The notes under the pieces are model-generated. The model had not been told where the DNA came from and made no database searches. It saw only the letters and a list, made by a program, of their open reading frames with translations. DNA of 64,000 nucleotides from NCBI GenBank assembly GCA_963728995.1, contig CAVSMD010000007.1, forward strand, positions 156,902 to 220,901, written 5' to 3'. This stretch comes from FEN-1219 sp963728995 (GTDB lineage: Bacteria > Pseudomonadota > Gammaproteobacteria > Steroidobacterales > Rariloculaceae). A program made the position numbers and the translations under genes. Position 1 is the first letter of the stretch. Every line of letters starts with the position of its first letter. This document shows, piece after piece, positions 18,361 to 27,473 of the stretch.

Positions 18361-19500
18361 TCACCGCTTCCCCAGCGCGCCCGCCACGGGCCTGCGCGAC
18401 AGGCTCGACGCCGGCAGCGCGGCGCCAATGAACGCGAGGCCCGCCGCGCAGAGCAACCCCACCATTACGACGGTAGGCGACACGAAGATGCTGCCGAAGG
18501 CTTCCTGCCACAGCGGCGCGAGCAGACGCGCGATGCCGAGCCCCAGCACTGCGGGAGGCAGATACAGCAGCAATGCCTCTGCGAAGGCGAGGCTCAGCAC
18601 ATGACCGCCGGAATAGCCCATTGCCTTCAGCACGGCGAACTCTTGCGATCGATCCTGCAGCGACTGGCGCAGCGTGTTACCGGTGAGAAACGCCAGCGTG
18701 AACAGCACGGCACCCATGATGGCGTTGGTGAAGAACTTCACGTCGCCCATCTGCTTGGCCTGGGATTCGGCTCGCGCCTGCTGCGACCGGGTGCGTGTCT
18801 CGTGCGATGAGTTCGCGAAGATTTCGTCGATGGCCTTCGCCGTGACCACGCCTTTCGTCGGATCGTCGATGCGCACGTAGAACATCTCCGCGGTGCCGCG
18901 ATCCTGTGCGCGAGACTCATCGAGGTAGTCGTAGTTGATGACGCTGAGGTAGGCAGGCGTATTCGCCCTGGGCGTTTCGATCGTGCCCACGATCTTGAAC
19001 GACCACTCCCCGGTGCCGTCGGTCTTCAGCGTGTCGGAACGCAGCGTGACCGTGTCGCCGATCTTCCAGTCGAACGCTTCCAGGACCGGAACCGTGGCCA
19101 GCATGCCCGCGCGCGTTCCGCGCATGGCATCGAGGCCCTCCTTCGTGGCTACCAGCCCGGGTATTAACCGAAAGAAGACGTCGGGCAACGTCGCGAGCGC
19201 CGCCACGCCCATGTCGTCGCCTTGCTTGCCGATGAAGTAGGCACGCGGCGCCACGTCCTTCACGCCGGGAACGCTGCGTATCTCGTCGACGGAGGAGACG
19301 GGCATGGGGTTGCCACCCCGCACGCGCGTCTGAACGGCAAGGACATCCCGCCGCGCATTGGCGATCGCCCGATCGAAGCCGGCATTCACGCCCTGCAGCA
19401 GGCCGAGCAGCACGAAGGCGATGGCGATGCTGATCGCCGTGAGGAACGACCGCACGGGCCGTCGCCAAAGCCCTGCCCACACGAGCGGAAAAAACTTCAC
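18361..19500 (-). CDS. ABC transporter permease, FtsX/MacB type
   Basis: A 379-residue permease of the same architecture as its downstream neighbour: N-terminal helix (about 17-40), periplasmic domain, then three C-terminal helices with SQEFAVLKAMGYSGGHVLSLAF as the FtsX coupling region. The protein resembles DevC/LolC-like subunits. It lies 127 bases downstream of a small membrane-protein gene that ends a radical SAM/Lgt-like operon on the same strand, so it may belong to the same transcription unit; the gap leaves room for its own promoter. No ABC ATPase is present next to it. Confidence 0.88.
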   Translation of the reverse strand: MKFFPLVWAGLWRRPVRSFLTAISIAIAFVLLGLLQGVNAGFDRAIANARRDVLAVQTRVRGGNPMPVSSVDEIRSVPGVKDVAPRAYFIGKQGDDMGVAALATLPDVFFRLIPGLVATKEGLDAMRGTRAGMLATVPVLEAFDWKIGDTVTLRSDTLKTDGTGEWSFKIVGTIETPRANTPAYLSVINYDYLDESRAQDRGTAEMFYVRIDDPTKGVVTAKAIDEIFANSSHETRTRSQQARAESQAKQMGDVKFFTNAIMGAVLFTLAFLTGNTLRQSLQDRSQEFAVLKAMGYSGGHVLSLAFAEALLLYLPPAVLGLGIARLLAPLWQEAFGSIFVSPTVVMVGLLCAAGLAFIGAALPASSLSRRPVAGALGKR

Positions 19501-19627
19501 GCCGATCCCCTACTCGGCTGCGTCCGTGGTCTTTATACCAGCCCGGACCGCCTCGTTTCGTGAGCTGATCGGCCTTGTCCACCGTCTCCGAGACCGACCG
19601 GGCGAGGCGGAGGCCGCAGCGCAGCGG

Positions 19628-20197
19628 CTACGCGGCACCTCCCCGTGGCCGGGACTCATTGAACCAGGCCGACACCGCGCCGGAGAACAACGTAACGAGC
19701 GTGGCGACGTCGAGGCCCACGACCACCAGCCCGTAATAGATGACCGAGCTCCATCCGCCGTACGGTCGAAACATCAGTCCTATGGTGCTCAGCCATCTGA
19801 GGCCAATCACGGCGGCGATCAGCGGACGCGCCCACCGGCGTCGCCGCAATAGCGACACGATCAACGGCAGAAAAAACCACAGTCCCGTGACCAGAAAGTC
19901 CGCGACGGCCAGCCAGGCCGCGCGCTTGAGCGCGCGCGGCAACGGCGCGCGGACACCCTCGACCGGCTGCCGGGCGATGGCGCGTATCTGGCGCAACGAC
20001 ACGAAGAGCACGCCGAGGCCGACCGCCAGGCTCACGGCCGCGAGCCCGAGGACGCCGCCCATGTCGGACTCGGTCAACGACGCAAACAGGAAGAAGCCGC
20101 CGCACAGGCTGAGACCGAGACCGACGATACCGGCGATCAGCAGCACCGCGATCGCCAACCATTGAAGCCACGGCACGGCAGTTTCTCTTTCCGTCAT
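19628..20197 (-). CDS. Conserved-looking membrane protein of unknown function
   Basis: A 189-residue protein with about five hydrophobic segments and an Arg-rich loop (LLRRRRWARP). I recognise no family. It begins 15 bases after the radical SAM gene and is in the same direction, so it probably belongs to the radical SAM/Lgt-like operon; a role as a membrane anchor or substrate-handling partner would be inference. It has no visible catalytic motif. Confidence 0.7.
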   Translation of the reverse strand: MTERETAVPWLQWLAIAVLLIAGIVGLGLSLCGGFFLFASLTESDMGGVLGLAAVSLAVGLGVLFVSLRQIRAIARQPVEGVRAPLPRALKRAAWLAVADFLVTGLWFFLPLIVSLLRRRRWARPLIAAVIGLRWLSTIGLMFRPYGGWSSVIYYGLVVVGLDVATLVTLFSGAVSAWFNESRPRGGAA

Positions 20198-20212
20198 GGT
20201 CGGTCGTCTCGA

Positions 20213-21649
20213 TCAGGAGCTGGTCGCCGCCGCGGGTGCCACCGTCTGCACGTGCTGGCCGCGCAAAGACGCCAGGCGGGCACTCAAGCCATCCCGGTAC
20301 AGCAGATTGAACGCCTCGAACGGAATCATGCGGCCGTCGGGCTGCGCGATGTGCACGCAGGACTTCTTCATCGCGCGCAAATCGAAGTTCCAGGCATCGA
20401 TGAACTGCATGATCAGCACTCGAAAGACGTTTCGATAGCTCAGTGCCGGCGCATTGATTTGTGGCAGGCAACACAGCAGGTCCGACAGGCAGCGCGCCTG
20501 CGAATCGGGAGTGTGGTTGGTGGCGAACAGCTTGAACAGCCGCGCGTGCAACTCGCCGTCGCGCTCGAAGACGATCGTGCTCCGATCGCCGGCCAGCAAC
20601 ACTTCCGCCGGGATCAACCCGGTCAGCGGCTGCACGCGGCCGTCGTCGCCCTTCAACGCATAGGCCATTGCCAGCGCGTCCGGATTGCAGGGCACGGGAA
20701 TCACGTCCTGTGGCTGAAAGAGCGTGGTCTGCTCGAGGATACGGCTGCGGACTTCCGTCAGCGTCAGCCGCTGCCGTTGCGGATCGTAGCGCTCCGTGCG
20801 TCCCGCGTATTGAACCGGCTGCAGTGTCACGCCGCGCACGCACGGCTGCTGCACGGCCAGGTCGATGTTCGCCCCGATCTCGTCGTCATTGACGCCGCGC
20901 GCGACGGTCATCACCAGCGTCGTCGACACTCCCGCTTCGTTGAGTCGCTGCAGCGCACGCTGGCGTGTCGCGGACAGATCCACGCCGCGCAGCGTCCGCA
21001 GCGCCTCCGGCTTCAGGGAGTCCCATTGCAGGTACACCTCGAAGCCCGGCTGGTAGGCCGCCAGCCTCTCGGCAAACCCCGGCTCGTTGGCGATGCGTAT
21101 GCCGTTGGTGTTCAGCATCAGGTGCTTGATCGGCCGCCTCCGGGCCGCGTCGAGCACCGCGAAGAGCTCGGGGTGCAGCGTGGGCTCGCCGCCCGAGATC
21201 TGCACCACGTCGGGCTCGCCCTCGTTGCCGACGATGGCATCGAACATCGTCTCGATCGTCGCGAGATCGCGAAAGCCCGGTCGATGCGGACCGCTGCTCG
21301 CGTAGCAGACCGGACACGCCAGATTGCAGTGATCGGTGATCTCGACGATCGTGAGGCACGAGTGCTGCATGTGATCCGGGCACAGCCCGCAATCATAGGG
21401 GCAGCCGTACCGCATCGGCGTGTTGAAGCGCAGCGGCATCTCCGGCGGCTTGATGTAGACCTCGCGCGCTCGTCGCCAGTAATCCGCGTCGCTCGCGATC
21501 AGCACCTTGCTGGTGCCGTGCTCGGGGCACCACTTGTACATCCACACCTGGCCATCCTGGATGACCTGCTTGGCCTCGACGCGTCGCAGGCATTCGTGGC
21601 ACAGGGACACGGCCGTGTCGTAGAAGAGATAGGGACGGGTCTTGGCCAT
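20213..21649 (-). CDS. Cysteine-rich radical SAM protein, tetraether/membrane-spanning lipid synthase-like
   Basis: A 478-residue radical SAM enzyme. The SAM-cluster motif is Cys108-x3-Cys112-x2-Cys115 (CNLACPVC), with the SAM-binding GGEPTLHPEL following. Upstream are two further cysteine groups: Cys17/Cys20 with Cys41, and Cys83/Cys87/Cys90 with Cys98 (CPYDCGLCPDHMQHSC); more cysteines lie near the C-terminus (CLSDLLCCLP). This layout matches the archaeal MJ0619/Tes family, whose characterised member joins lipid tails to make tetraethers, and its bacterial relatives proposed to make membrane-spanning diabolic-acid lipids. The family call rests on remembered motifs; the substrate is inferred. 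It starts one base after the Lgt-like gene stops. Confidence 0.85.
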   Translation of the reverse strand: MAKTRPYLFYDTAVSLCHECLRRVEAKQVIQDGQVWMYKWCPEHGTSKVLIASDADYWRRAREVYIKPPEMPLRFNTPMRYGCPYDCGLCPDHMQHSCLTIVEITDHCNLACPVCYASSGPHRPGFRDLATIETMFDAIVGNEGEPDVVQISGGEPTLHPELFAVLDAARRRPIKHLMLNTNGIRIANEPGFAERLAAYQPGFEVYLQWDSLKPEALRTLRGVDLSATRQRALQRLNEAGVSTTLVMTVARGVNDDEIGANIDLAVQQPCVRGVTLQPVQYAGRTERYDPQRQRLTLTEVRSRILEQTTLFQPQDVIPVPCNPDALAMAYALKGDDGRVQPLTGLIPAEVLLAGDRSTIVFERDGELHARLFKLFATNHTPDSQARCLSDLLCCLPQINAPALSYRNVFRVLIMQFIDAWNFDLRAMKKSCVHIAQPDGRMIPFEAFNLLYRDGLSARLASLRGQHVQTVAPAAATSS

Positions 21650-21650
21650 A

Positions 21651-22403
21651 TCAGCGCGCGCCTTTCAGCCATCGCTCGACGGACGGCAGGTAGTACGCGC
21701 AGCCTGCCACACAGGCCCATTGAATGGCAGTCAGCGGTCCGTAGAGCGCCGGCACGAGAAGTCCCGCCGCCGGCGGCACGTGCGGCGGCTTCAGCACGTC
21801 GAGCGTCAGACGCAGCAGCAGATAGCCGACCATGAACGCGCGGAACCGATTACCCGGAACGCGTGTCAGCCGCAAGCGCGCGAAGCGCAACCCGCCGGCG
21901 ATCAGCAGCAAGCCCAGGATCTCGTAGAGCGCAACGGGGTGACGCGGCACGCCGTCGCCGTAGTCCCAGCCCCAGGGCAGGCGCGTGACGCCGCCGTAGG
22001 TGAGGTCTTCGAGGCCGGCCAGCTGGCAGCCGAGGCGGCCGATGATCGTGCCGGCCAGCAACGGCGCGACGAAGGCGTCACCGGTCGACGCGCGCCAGCC
22101 CGTCGCGCGTTTCGCGAGCTCGACGCCGATCAAGCCACCGAGCAACCCGCCGACGATCGTCTTGCCGGACCACCACGCGACGGCCGGCTCGGCGGTCAAG
22201 GCCGGGAGGTACTGCAGCACGTACAGGAGCTTCGAGCCCACGGCCGCGCCGAACACGGCGCCGGCAATGATGGCCCAGCGCTGCAGTGGCTCCGGGCTCA
22301 TAGCGCCCGACCGTGGTCGCCGCAGATTCAGGCGATACCACTGCGCACCGACCGCATAGGCGAGCAGCTCGAGCCAGAAGTGCGGCAACGCTCCGTGTGG
22401 CAT
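21651..22403 (-). CDS. Lgt-fold (prolipoprotein diacylglyceryl transferase-like) membrane protein with altered active site
   Basis: A 250-residue protein with about seven hydrophobic segments. Three Lgt landmarks are present in order: a GGLLGGLIG glycine motif, IGRLG, and RHPVALYE close to the RHPSQLYE of true Lgt. However, the His-Gly-Gly of Lgt reads Val-Gly-Gly, and the RxGNFxNGE motif reads RLGCQLAGLE, so key Lgt residues are changed. It is therefore unlikely to be the housekeeping enzyme and may use another phospholipid-derived group. It sits one base from a lipid-synthase-like radical SAM gene, which supports a joint lipid role. Confidence 0.8.
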   Translation of the reverse strand: MPHGALPHFWLELLAYAVGAQWYRLNLRRPRSGAMSPEPLQRWAIIAGAVFGAAVGSKLLYVLQYLPALTAEPAVAWWSGKTIVGGLLGGLIGVELAKRATGWRASTGDAFVAPLLAGTIIGRLGCQLAGLEDLTYGGVTRLPWGWDYGDGVPRHPVALYEILGLLLIAGGLRFARLRLTRVPGNRFRAFMVGYLLLRLTLDVLKPPHVPPAAGLLVPALYGPLTAIQWACVAGCAYYLPSVERWLKGAR

Positions 22404-22502
22404 CCGGACTCGGGGCGCAGCTCGCCGAGGATAGCGCGGTGGGGCGACACGCGGCCGCGGGGACTCGACGTCCCCGCGGCAGCGTGGTGCCTTCTTGCCG
22501 CC

Positions 22503-23105
22503 TTACCGGTGGAAGCGCCCTACGAGCACCGCCTTGCCGAGCACGTGGCCGTCCATCGCGCTCACGACGGCCTTCCGAGTATCGGCCGCCTGCTGCGGCG
22601 TGCCCTGCGGCACATCGAGCTTGGTGTCGAGCGCGTACAGCTCGAACGTGTAGTGATGGTACGGTCCCGGCGGCGCACCCGGACCCATGTACCCGTTCGC
22701 TCGGAGACTCACTTGCCGGCTGCCGTTCTGGAGCTCGCCGGCCGGCACGCCCTCGGCCAGGCCCGTCGACGTGCCGGGGATGTTCCAGATCAGCCAATGC
22801 GTGATGTCCATCATCGAGCCGCGCGCGAGCACCGGCTCCGGATCGTGCATCAGCAGCACGAAGCTCTGCGTGCCCATCGGCACCTGCGACCACTTCAGCT
22901 CCGGCGACGGGGCCATCGGGCCCGCGGCCTGCGTGTACTTGTCGGGGATGACGCCGCCGTCCTCGAAGGCGGTCGTCGTCATCAGCAGCGGCGGCGGACG
23001 CGGCGCGCCACCCGGTGGTCCCTGAGCCAACGCGGGCGCGGACCAAGCCAGCACCGTCAGCGCCGCCAGCATGCCAGTCGTCGAACGCAGCTCATGTTTT
23101 TTCAT
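22503..23105 (-). CDS. YbhB/YbcL-family (PEBP, Raf kinase inhibitor-like) secreted protein
   Basis: A 200-residue protein with a signal peptide (residues 1 to about 28, ending ALA-Q) and a phosphatidylethanolamine-binding-protein fold. Family motifs visible are SPELKWSQVP, FVLLMHDPEP, THWLIWNIPG and GPYHHYTFELYALD. Bacterial members are periplasmic and their function is poorly known. The ATG at 23105 follows GGGGAGAACACG and gives a clean signal peptide. It stands alone on its strand between the Lgt-like gene and a small membrane-protein gene. Confidence 0.9.
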   Translation of the reverse strand: MKKHELRSTTGMLAALTVLAWSAPALAQGPPGGAPRPPPLLMTTTAFEDGGVIPDKYTQAAGPMAPSPELKWSQVPMGTQSFVLLMHDPEPVLARGSMMDITHWLIWNIPGTSTGLAEGVPAGELQNGSRQVSLRANGYMGPGAPPGPYHHYTFELYALDTKLDVPQGTPQQAADTRKAVVSAMDGHVLGKAVLVGRFHR

Positions 23106-23227
23106 CGTGTTCTCCCCATCGTAGGTCTCGTTCCCACACCGGCGCCGTTTGCAACGCGCACCTGCCGCGTGGCCGTGCGTCGATCTTACACCCGCGGGCC
23201 TCGGCCACGCGTGACGGTGCGGATGCC

Positions 23228-23470
23228 TTACCGCAGGGCCCCGGTCCGGCGCCGGTCTCGCCGATCCGGCAAGACCGCCAGCACCGCGATGACCACCAGC
23301 GCGTCGACAAGCCGCCGAGCACTGAACAGGCACAGCCCAAAAACCGCAACGGCCGCCACGGAGGATGGACCGAAGGGCCACAGGTGGACCAGGCTACATA
23401 GCCACCACGTCAGGGCGAACCCTGCATACGCCGTGACCAGCTTGAACCACTTGGTATCTTCGAAGTTCAT
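23228..23470 (-). CDS. Small membrane protein of unknown function
   Basis: An 80-residue protein with two hydrophobic segments (about 10-30 and 35-68) and a basic C-terminal tail. An AGGAG site precedes the ATG at good spacing, which supports translation. I recognise no family and the neighbours give no functional clue. Confidence 0.6.
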   Translation of the reverse strand: MNFEDTKWFKLVTAYAGFALTWWLCSLVHLWPFGPSSVAAVAVFGLCLFSARRLVDALVVIAVLAVLPDRRDRRRTGALR

Positions 23471-23556
23471 GGCAGTCTCCTAACACCGCAGTGCAACGTG
23501 CGCCCAGCGCGCCAGGCTCGTGTGCTCAATGCTAATGACCCTACGATCCACCTCAC

Positions 23557-23976
23557 CTACAGTCGGTCGGTGACGAGAACCCGACCCTTCGCACCGACGG
23601 CCGTCTTGCCGTCTTCACCTCTGATACGGCCGCGCAGCTCGACGATCTCGCCGCGCAGTTTCTCGTTCGGCGTGACCTTCACGACGAGCCATTCCAGAGA
23701 GATCGTCTCGTCGGCATAGATGGGTCGGCGGAACCGCACCCAGAACTCGAGCCCCAGCATCGCGCCCTTCTTCGAAAAATGCGCTGCGGTCAGCGCCAGC
23801 AGCAGAGCGGTGGTGTGCGGACCGCTGGCGGTGGGCCGCCCGAACCGCGTGCTTGCGGCGAACTCGGGATCGTGGTGTAGCGGGTTGCGGTCACCCGCGG
23901 CGTTTGCGAACGCCGCGACCATCGACGGCGTGAGCAATACGTCGGAAGAGAAACGCTCTCGTGGGTAGGCTCTCAC
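23557..23976 (-). CDS. MaoC-like (R)-hydratase/dehydratase domain protein
   Basis: A 139-residue single hot-dog-fold protein. The hydratase-2 motif AAGDRNPLHHDPEFA near residue 26 contains the catalytic Asp and His of PhaJ/MaoC enzymes, which hydrate trans-2-enoyl-CoA to (R)-3-hydroxyacyl-CoA. GRPTASGPHTTALLLAL and FRRPIYADETI match the rest of the fold. It could supply PHA precursors or act in lipid or polyketide metabolism; no synthase is nearby. Confidence 0.88.
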   Translation of the reverse strand: MRAYPRERFSSDVLLTPSMVAAFANAAGDRNPLHHDPEFAASTRFGRPTASGPHTTALLLALTAAHFSKKGAMLGLEFWVRFRRPIYADETISLEWLVVKVTPNEKLRGEIVELRGRIRGEDGKTAVGAKGRVLVTDRL

Positions 23977-24096
23977 GATTGATCTCTCACAGTGTCGAGC
24001 ATCGCACGACGCGCGCGCTCACCGCCGCGACCGCGCCGTACGACATCGTTATCCGTAACCTGCGCGGCTGCAGGCGATCGTCGTACGCCTGCCGCA

Positions 24097-24462
24097 TCAC
24101 GTTTCGCACCGGAACTCCACTGAGCTCCATCGCCCGCCACGCTCCGAGCACCCACGGGCCAGCAGAAACTCGCGCGCCTCTCCAACACCCAGCAGTAAAA
24201 CCCCGACGGTGAGCAGACCAAGCGTGACTGGCCCAAACTTCGAGAACGATCGCATGGCACGAAAGATGGCCACTCCGCACAGCAGCGAAGAACCCGAAAA
24301 GGCTAGATGAACCAATGCCCGCTGTGTCCACGCCTCCGGATACCGAGTGGCCGGATCGGCTGCAATCCACACGCTGAACACGGCGCTAGACAGGTAAACC
24401 GCGGCCATCGCCAGACACGTCAATAGAACGATCCAGGCGACGGTTTTGCGGTCGATAGTCAT
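24097..24462 (-). CDS. Hypothetical membrane protein
   Basis: A 121-residue protein beginning MTIDRKTVAWIVLLTCL, with three hydrophobic segments (about 8-30, 50-68, 75-95) and a short cysteine-containing C-terminus (RGCSERGG and FRCET). No family is recognised. I chose the ATG at 24462 because the frame upstream lacks membrane character and overlaps the next gene. Codon usage and hydrophobic pattern support it as real. Confidence 0.55.
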   Translation of the reverse strand: MTIDRKTVAWIVLLTCLAMAAVYLSSAVFSVWIAADPATRYPEAWTQRALVHLAFSGSSLLCGVAIFRAMRSFSKFGPVTLGLLTVGVLLLGVGEAREFLLARGCSERGGRWSSVEFRCET

Positions 24463-24526
24463 ACAGGCGCTTCTAGATAATCCCAAATATGCAGCAAAAG
24501 CAGACGGATGGCGACCCGCCGCACCC

Positions 24527-25636
24527 CTAGAACATGTAGTGAAACCGTAACCCCGCGACCGCCACGGCACGACGCGGATCGCTCGGCGCGCTGTTAAACC
24601 CGCTGTTGCGTAAACGTTGCAACGATACGCTGAGGTGCATGGTGGGTGCGACCGCCAGCCGCGCAAAGGCCTCGACGTGCGTCGAGTCGTCGAGCAGGGG
24701 GTCGGCCACGACCGGTGACAGGAACGTGTGCGCAACGCCCACGCCGATGGCGTGCTCGCGCACGCGGTACCGGTAGGCGAGGGCTACGAATGTCGAGCCC
24801 GTCGTCACGTCGTCGTTCGCGAGCCCGACGCGCACGCTCACCGCATGCGCGCGCCACGACTGACCGAAGACCGCATACATCCCGTAGTTGTGCTCTCCCG
24901 CGGGCACGCCATTGACGTCATCGTGCCTACGCGTATTGAGCCAAGCGCCCACCCTCGTCAAGCGCGTCTCCGAGGGCCAGCCGAGCCCAACCGCGGCAAA
25001 CATGCCTTTGCCCGCTTCGGTGACCTGAAGCAGCTGGCTGTACGAAAGATTCGGATTGTCGGCTAGGCCGTTCGAGGACGTGAGCACTGCGTTGATCTGC
25101 GGACGGTGCCCACCGGCGGCAGGCACCTGGTAGACGGCACCGAGCGTGTAGTCGGGAAACTCGATCGTCGGGTTGTTGACGAACGACGCGCCGAGGAACT
25201 GGACGTTCTCGTCGTTCGTGATGCGCGTCCGATCCAGGTAGCCCGACGCATCCAACAGCCCGAAGGTCAGCTCCCGCCCGGCGGGACGATGCAGCTCGTA
25301 GTTGACCTCGGAGAGCTGCACACGCCCATGGCGGTTCGGATCGAGAGCCGTGCCCGCGTCGGCGTTGGATTCCACGAGCACGGTCGACGCCCGACGCTCA
25401 TCGAGGGAAGAGTTGCCTTCGAAATACGCCAGCAAACGACCGCGCTCGGAACGCTGCACGAGATCGATGTCTACCGACGCCGTTCGATCGTCGGCAATCG
25501 ACGCGCTCGAAGGAAACAAGCCAATCACAGTCAGGCCGCCCGTGACCTCGACGCCGTTCGCGAGCCTCGGCGCCACGAGTGGCGTCACGGCAATCGCCGT
25601 GGTCAGCGCCAGGCGCCGCCAATCACCGCCATGCAT
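24527..25636 (-). CDS. Outer-membrane porin, OprB/carbohydrate-selective porin-like
   Basis: A 369-residue protein with a probable signal peptide (residues 1 to about 28), alternating amphipathic strands and a C-terminal Phe (RFHYMF), the insertion signal of outer-membrane barrels. The mid-section DRTRITNDENVQFLGASF resembles OprB-type porins, which pass sugars or organic compounds. It ends up 24 bases downstream of the OmpA-like gene on the same strand, so the two are likely co-expressed envelope proteins. The substrate is unknown. Confidence 0.75.
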   Translation of the reverse strand: MHGGDWRRLALTTAIAVTPLVAPRLANGVEVTGGLTVIGLFPSSASIADDRTASVDIDLVQRSERGRLLAYFEGNSSLDERRASTVLVESNADAGTALDPNRHGRVQLSEVNYELHRPAGRELTFGLLDASGYLDRTRITNDENVQFLGASFVNNPTIEFPDYTLGAVYQVPAAGGHRPQINAVLTSSNGLADNPNLSYSQLLQVTEAGKGMFAAVGLGWPSETRLTRVGAWLNTRRHDDVNGVPAGEHNYGMYAVFGQSWRAHAVSVRVGLANDDVTTGSTFVALAYRYRVREHAIGVGVAHTFLSPVVADPLLDDSTHVEAFARLAVAPTMHLSVSLQRLRNSGFNSAPSDPRRAVAVAGLRFHYMF

Positions 25637-25660
25637 ACCGCAGACGCGCCGCTCGGTCCC

Positions 25661-27046
25661 CTACTCCGCGGCCAACAAGCCCCCCGACACCACGATCTCC
25701 ACGCGGCGGTTGCGCGCGCGGCCGTCGGCGGTAGTGTTGTCACCGATCGGCATCGACGGCCCGAAGCCCTCGACATCGACTGCCGATGCCGCCACGCCTT
25801 GGCCGATCAAGTAATCGCGAACCGTAATGGCCCGTCGCACCGACAGCTCGTTGTTCGCGGCGAGGCTGCCGACGATATCCGTATGCCCCTCGACCTTGAA
25901 GCGCAGACTCGGATACGACGCCACGATACCGGCGAACCTCGCGAGGCTCTCGCGTGCCGAAGGGTTGATCTCGGCCGTGCCCGTGGCGAACTGCAAGCCG
26001 CCGATCTCCGATACCAGGCCTCGGCTCGACTCACGGGTTGGCAGAGCAGTGTTCAACCGATTGCGCAGGTCCGCGCGAGCATCGCTCGCGCCTTTCTGTT
26101 GCGCGGCTCTCGCAGCGGCCTCGGCAGCTGCCGTCGCCGCGGTCGCAGCCTCCGTCGCGGCTCGAGCCGCGGCTTCAGCCGCGGCCTGGTTAGCGGCTGC
26201 GGTCGCGGCCTCCGCCGCGGCGCGCCGCTCCGCTTGTACGGACGCGGCAGCCGAGCCGATCATTGCCGCGCGACGGGCGTCGGCCGCGGCGATTACGGCT
26301 TCTCGCGCCAGGCCCGGCACGAGCTTGCGCTGCGAGCTCCTGCCTAGCAGTGCGGCCTGGGCCGCGGCCAACTTCTGGGTCGCCGTCGCAAAGTCGCGCG
26401 CCGCGAATTGCTGGGCCCCCGCAGCGTCGGCGATAGCCACGGCATAGCGAGCCTGGACGACCTCCGCAGGATTCGTCTTGTCGTTGATCGGGATGCGCGC
26501 CAGGCTCGAGTAGTCGTCGCGCTCCGTCAACGTCGTCACCTTCGACTCTGTGCCTCGCACACGATCGGCCACGTTATAGAGCGCGATCATCGTGCTCGGT
26601 GCGGTCACCGCGAAGTGCGGCTCTGCGGTCACGATCAAAGCGAACTGCGGAGCTGCATAGAGCGTGTCGAGCTTGCCCTTGTCGCCGTCGGCTCCCACGA
26701 GCACGCCCAGGCTCGCGGCCCGTCCATCGGGTGTCAGCGCCCAAAGCACGTACGCCGTGAACGGCCCGAGCGACGACGGTTCCGGCAAGTCTTGCACTTT
26801 GACGGAAATCCGTGCGTTACCTCTCTGGTACTCCACCTCGGCGGTGCCTTCCGCCGTCGCCGCAATCGGCGTGCCGCGGAACAACAAATCCGACCGCGGC
26901 CCTTCGCGGTAATTGAACATCGAAATTTGGCTCAAGACGTCGGAGCTCGCGATGGCGGCGCGTTGCTGGATACCTTGCGCCAGCGCAGTGAGCGGCATGG
27001 CCACGAGCAATACGGACGTCAGCAGGATCGAGTACGACCGATTCAT
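25661..27046 (-). CDS. OmpA-family protein with alanine-rich helical middle
   Basis: A 461-residue exported protein: signal peptide (1 to about 24, ending ALA-Q), an N-terminal beta-rich domain (about 30-180), an Ala/Glu-rich segment of about 110 residues that should be helical or coiled coil, and a C-terminal OmpA peptidoglycan-binding domain with FKVEGHTDIVGS and the ARNRRVEI motif. It probably spans from outer membrane or periplasm to the cell wall. The ATG at 27046 gives the signal peptide; a longer upstream frame does not. It heads a two-gene operon with the porin. Confidence 0.9.
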   Translation of the reverse strand: MNRSYSILLTSVLLVAMPLTALAQGIQQRAAIASSDVLSQISMFNYREGPRSDLLFRGTPIAATAEGTAEVEYQRGNARISVKVQDLPEPSSLGPFTAYVLWALTPDGRAASLGVLVGADGDKGKLDTLYAAPQFALIVTAEPHFAVTAPSTMIALYNVADRVRGTESKVTTLTERDDYSSLARIPINDKTNPAEVVQARYAVAIADAAGAQQFAARDFATATQKLAAAQAALLGRSSQRKLVPGLAREAVIAAADARRAAMIGSAAASVQAERRAAAEAATAAANQAAAEAAARAATEAATAATAAAEAAARAAQQKGASDARADLRNRLNTALPTRESSRGLVSEIGGLQFATGTAEINPSARESLARFAGIVASYPSLRFKVEGHTDIVGSLAANNELSVRRAITVRDYLIGQGVAASAVDVEGFGPSMPIGDNTTADGRARNRRVEIVVSGGLLAAE

Positions 27047-27473
27047 GAATTCGCTCCAAGGGTGGGTGCAGTATCGCGGTGGCGCGCGGCGCTCGGGCGG
27101 GTGCACGTGGAAACGCTGGACTCTCGGCGGGCTTGGCGCCTGAGAGCGGGCGGAAGCTTATAGCAACATAATCGGCCGTCAATACGTAGTCCGTGGACGT
27201 CGAAAGTCGAACGAGACCGTCCACCTGGCGCACTTCATAACCCGCTGATTCGGAACGCGTACGAAAAAGGGTCGCGTTCTTCGCGAAGCACCTCGCCGCG
27301 GGCTCAGCCCCTGCCCCGTGGACGCTGAATGCAATTGGTGCGCGAACGCCTATCTCTTCGCGCGCGGGACGTGCTGGGCGCTCGCGCCGTGTCGCTGCGC
27401 GAGGCGATCCCGCGTCAAGACGGCCGCAGCGGCTTCGATCTCGACTGCCCCTGAACCCGACGATTGTCGGTTC
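27047..27473. other. Intergenic region upstream of the OmpA-like gene
   Basis: These 427 bases lie between the OmpA-like start and the TetR stop, both on the minus strand. It must contain the OmpA/porin promoter. I see no coding sequence with protein-like composition, no strong terminator and no repeat. Confidence 0.4.

Noticed and set aside
25106..26347. Plus-strand open frame of 413 codons
   Set aside because: Lies antisense to the porin and OmpA genes and turns into Arg/Gly/Ser low complexity opposite the Ala-rich segment.
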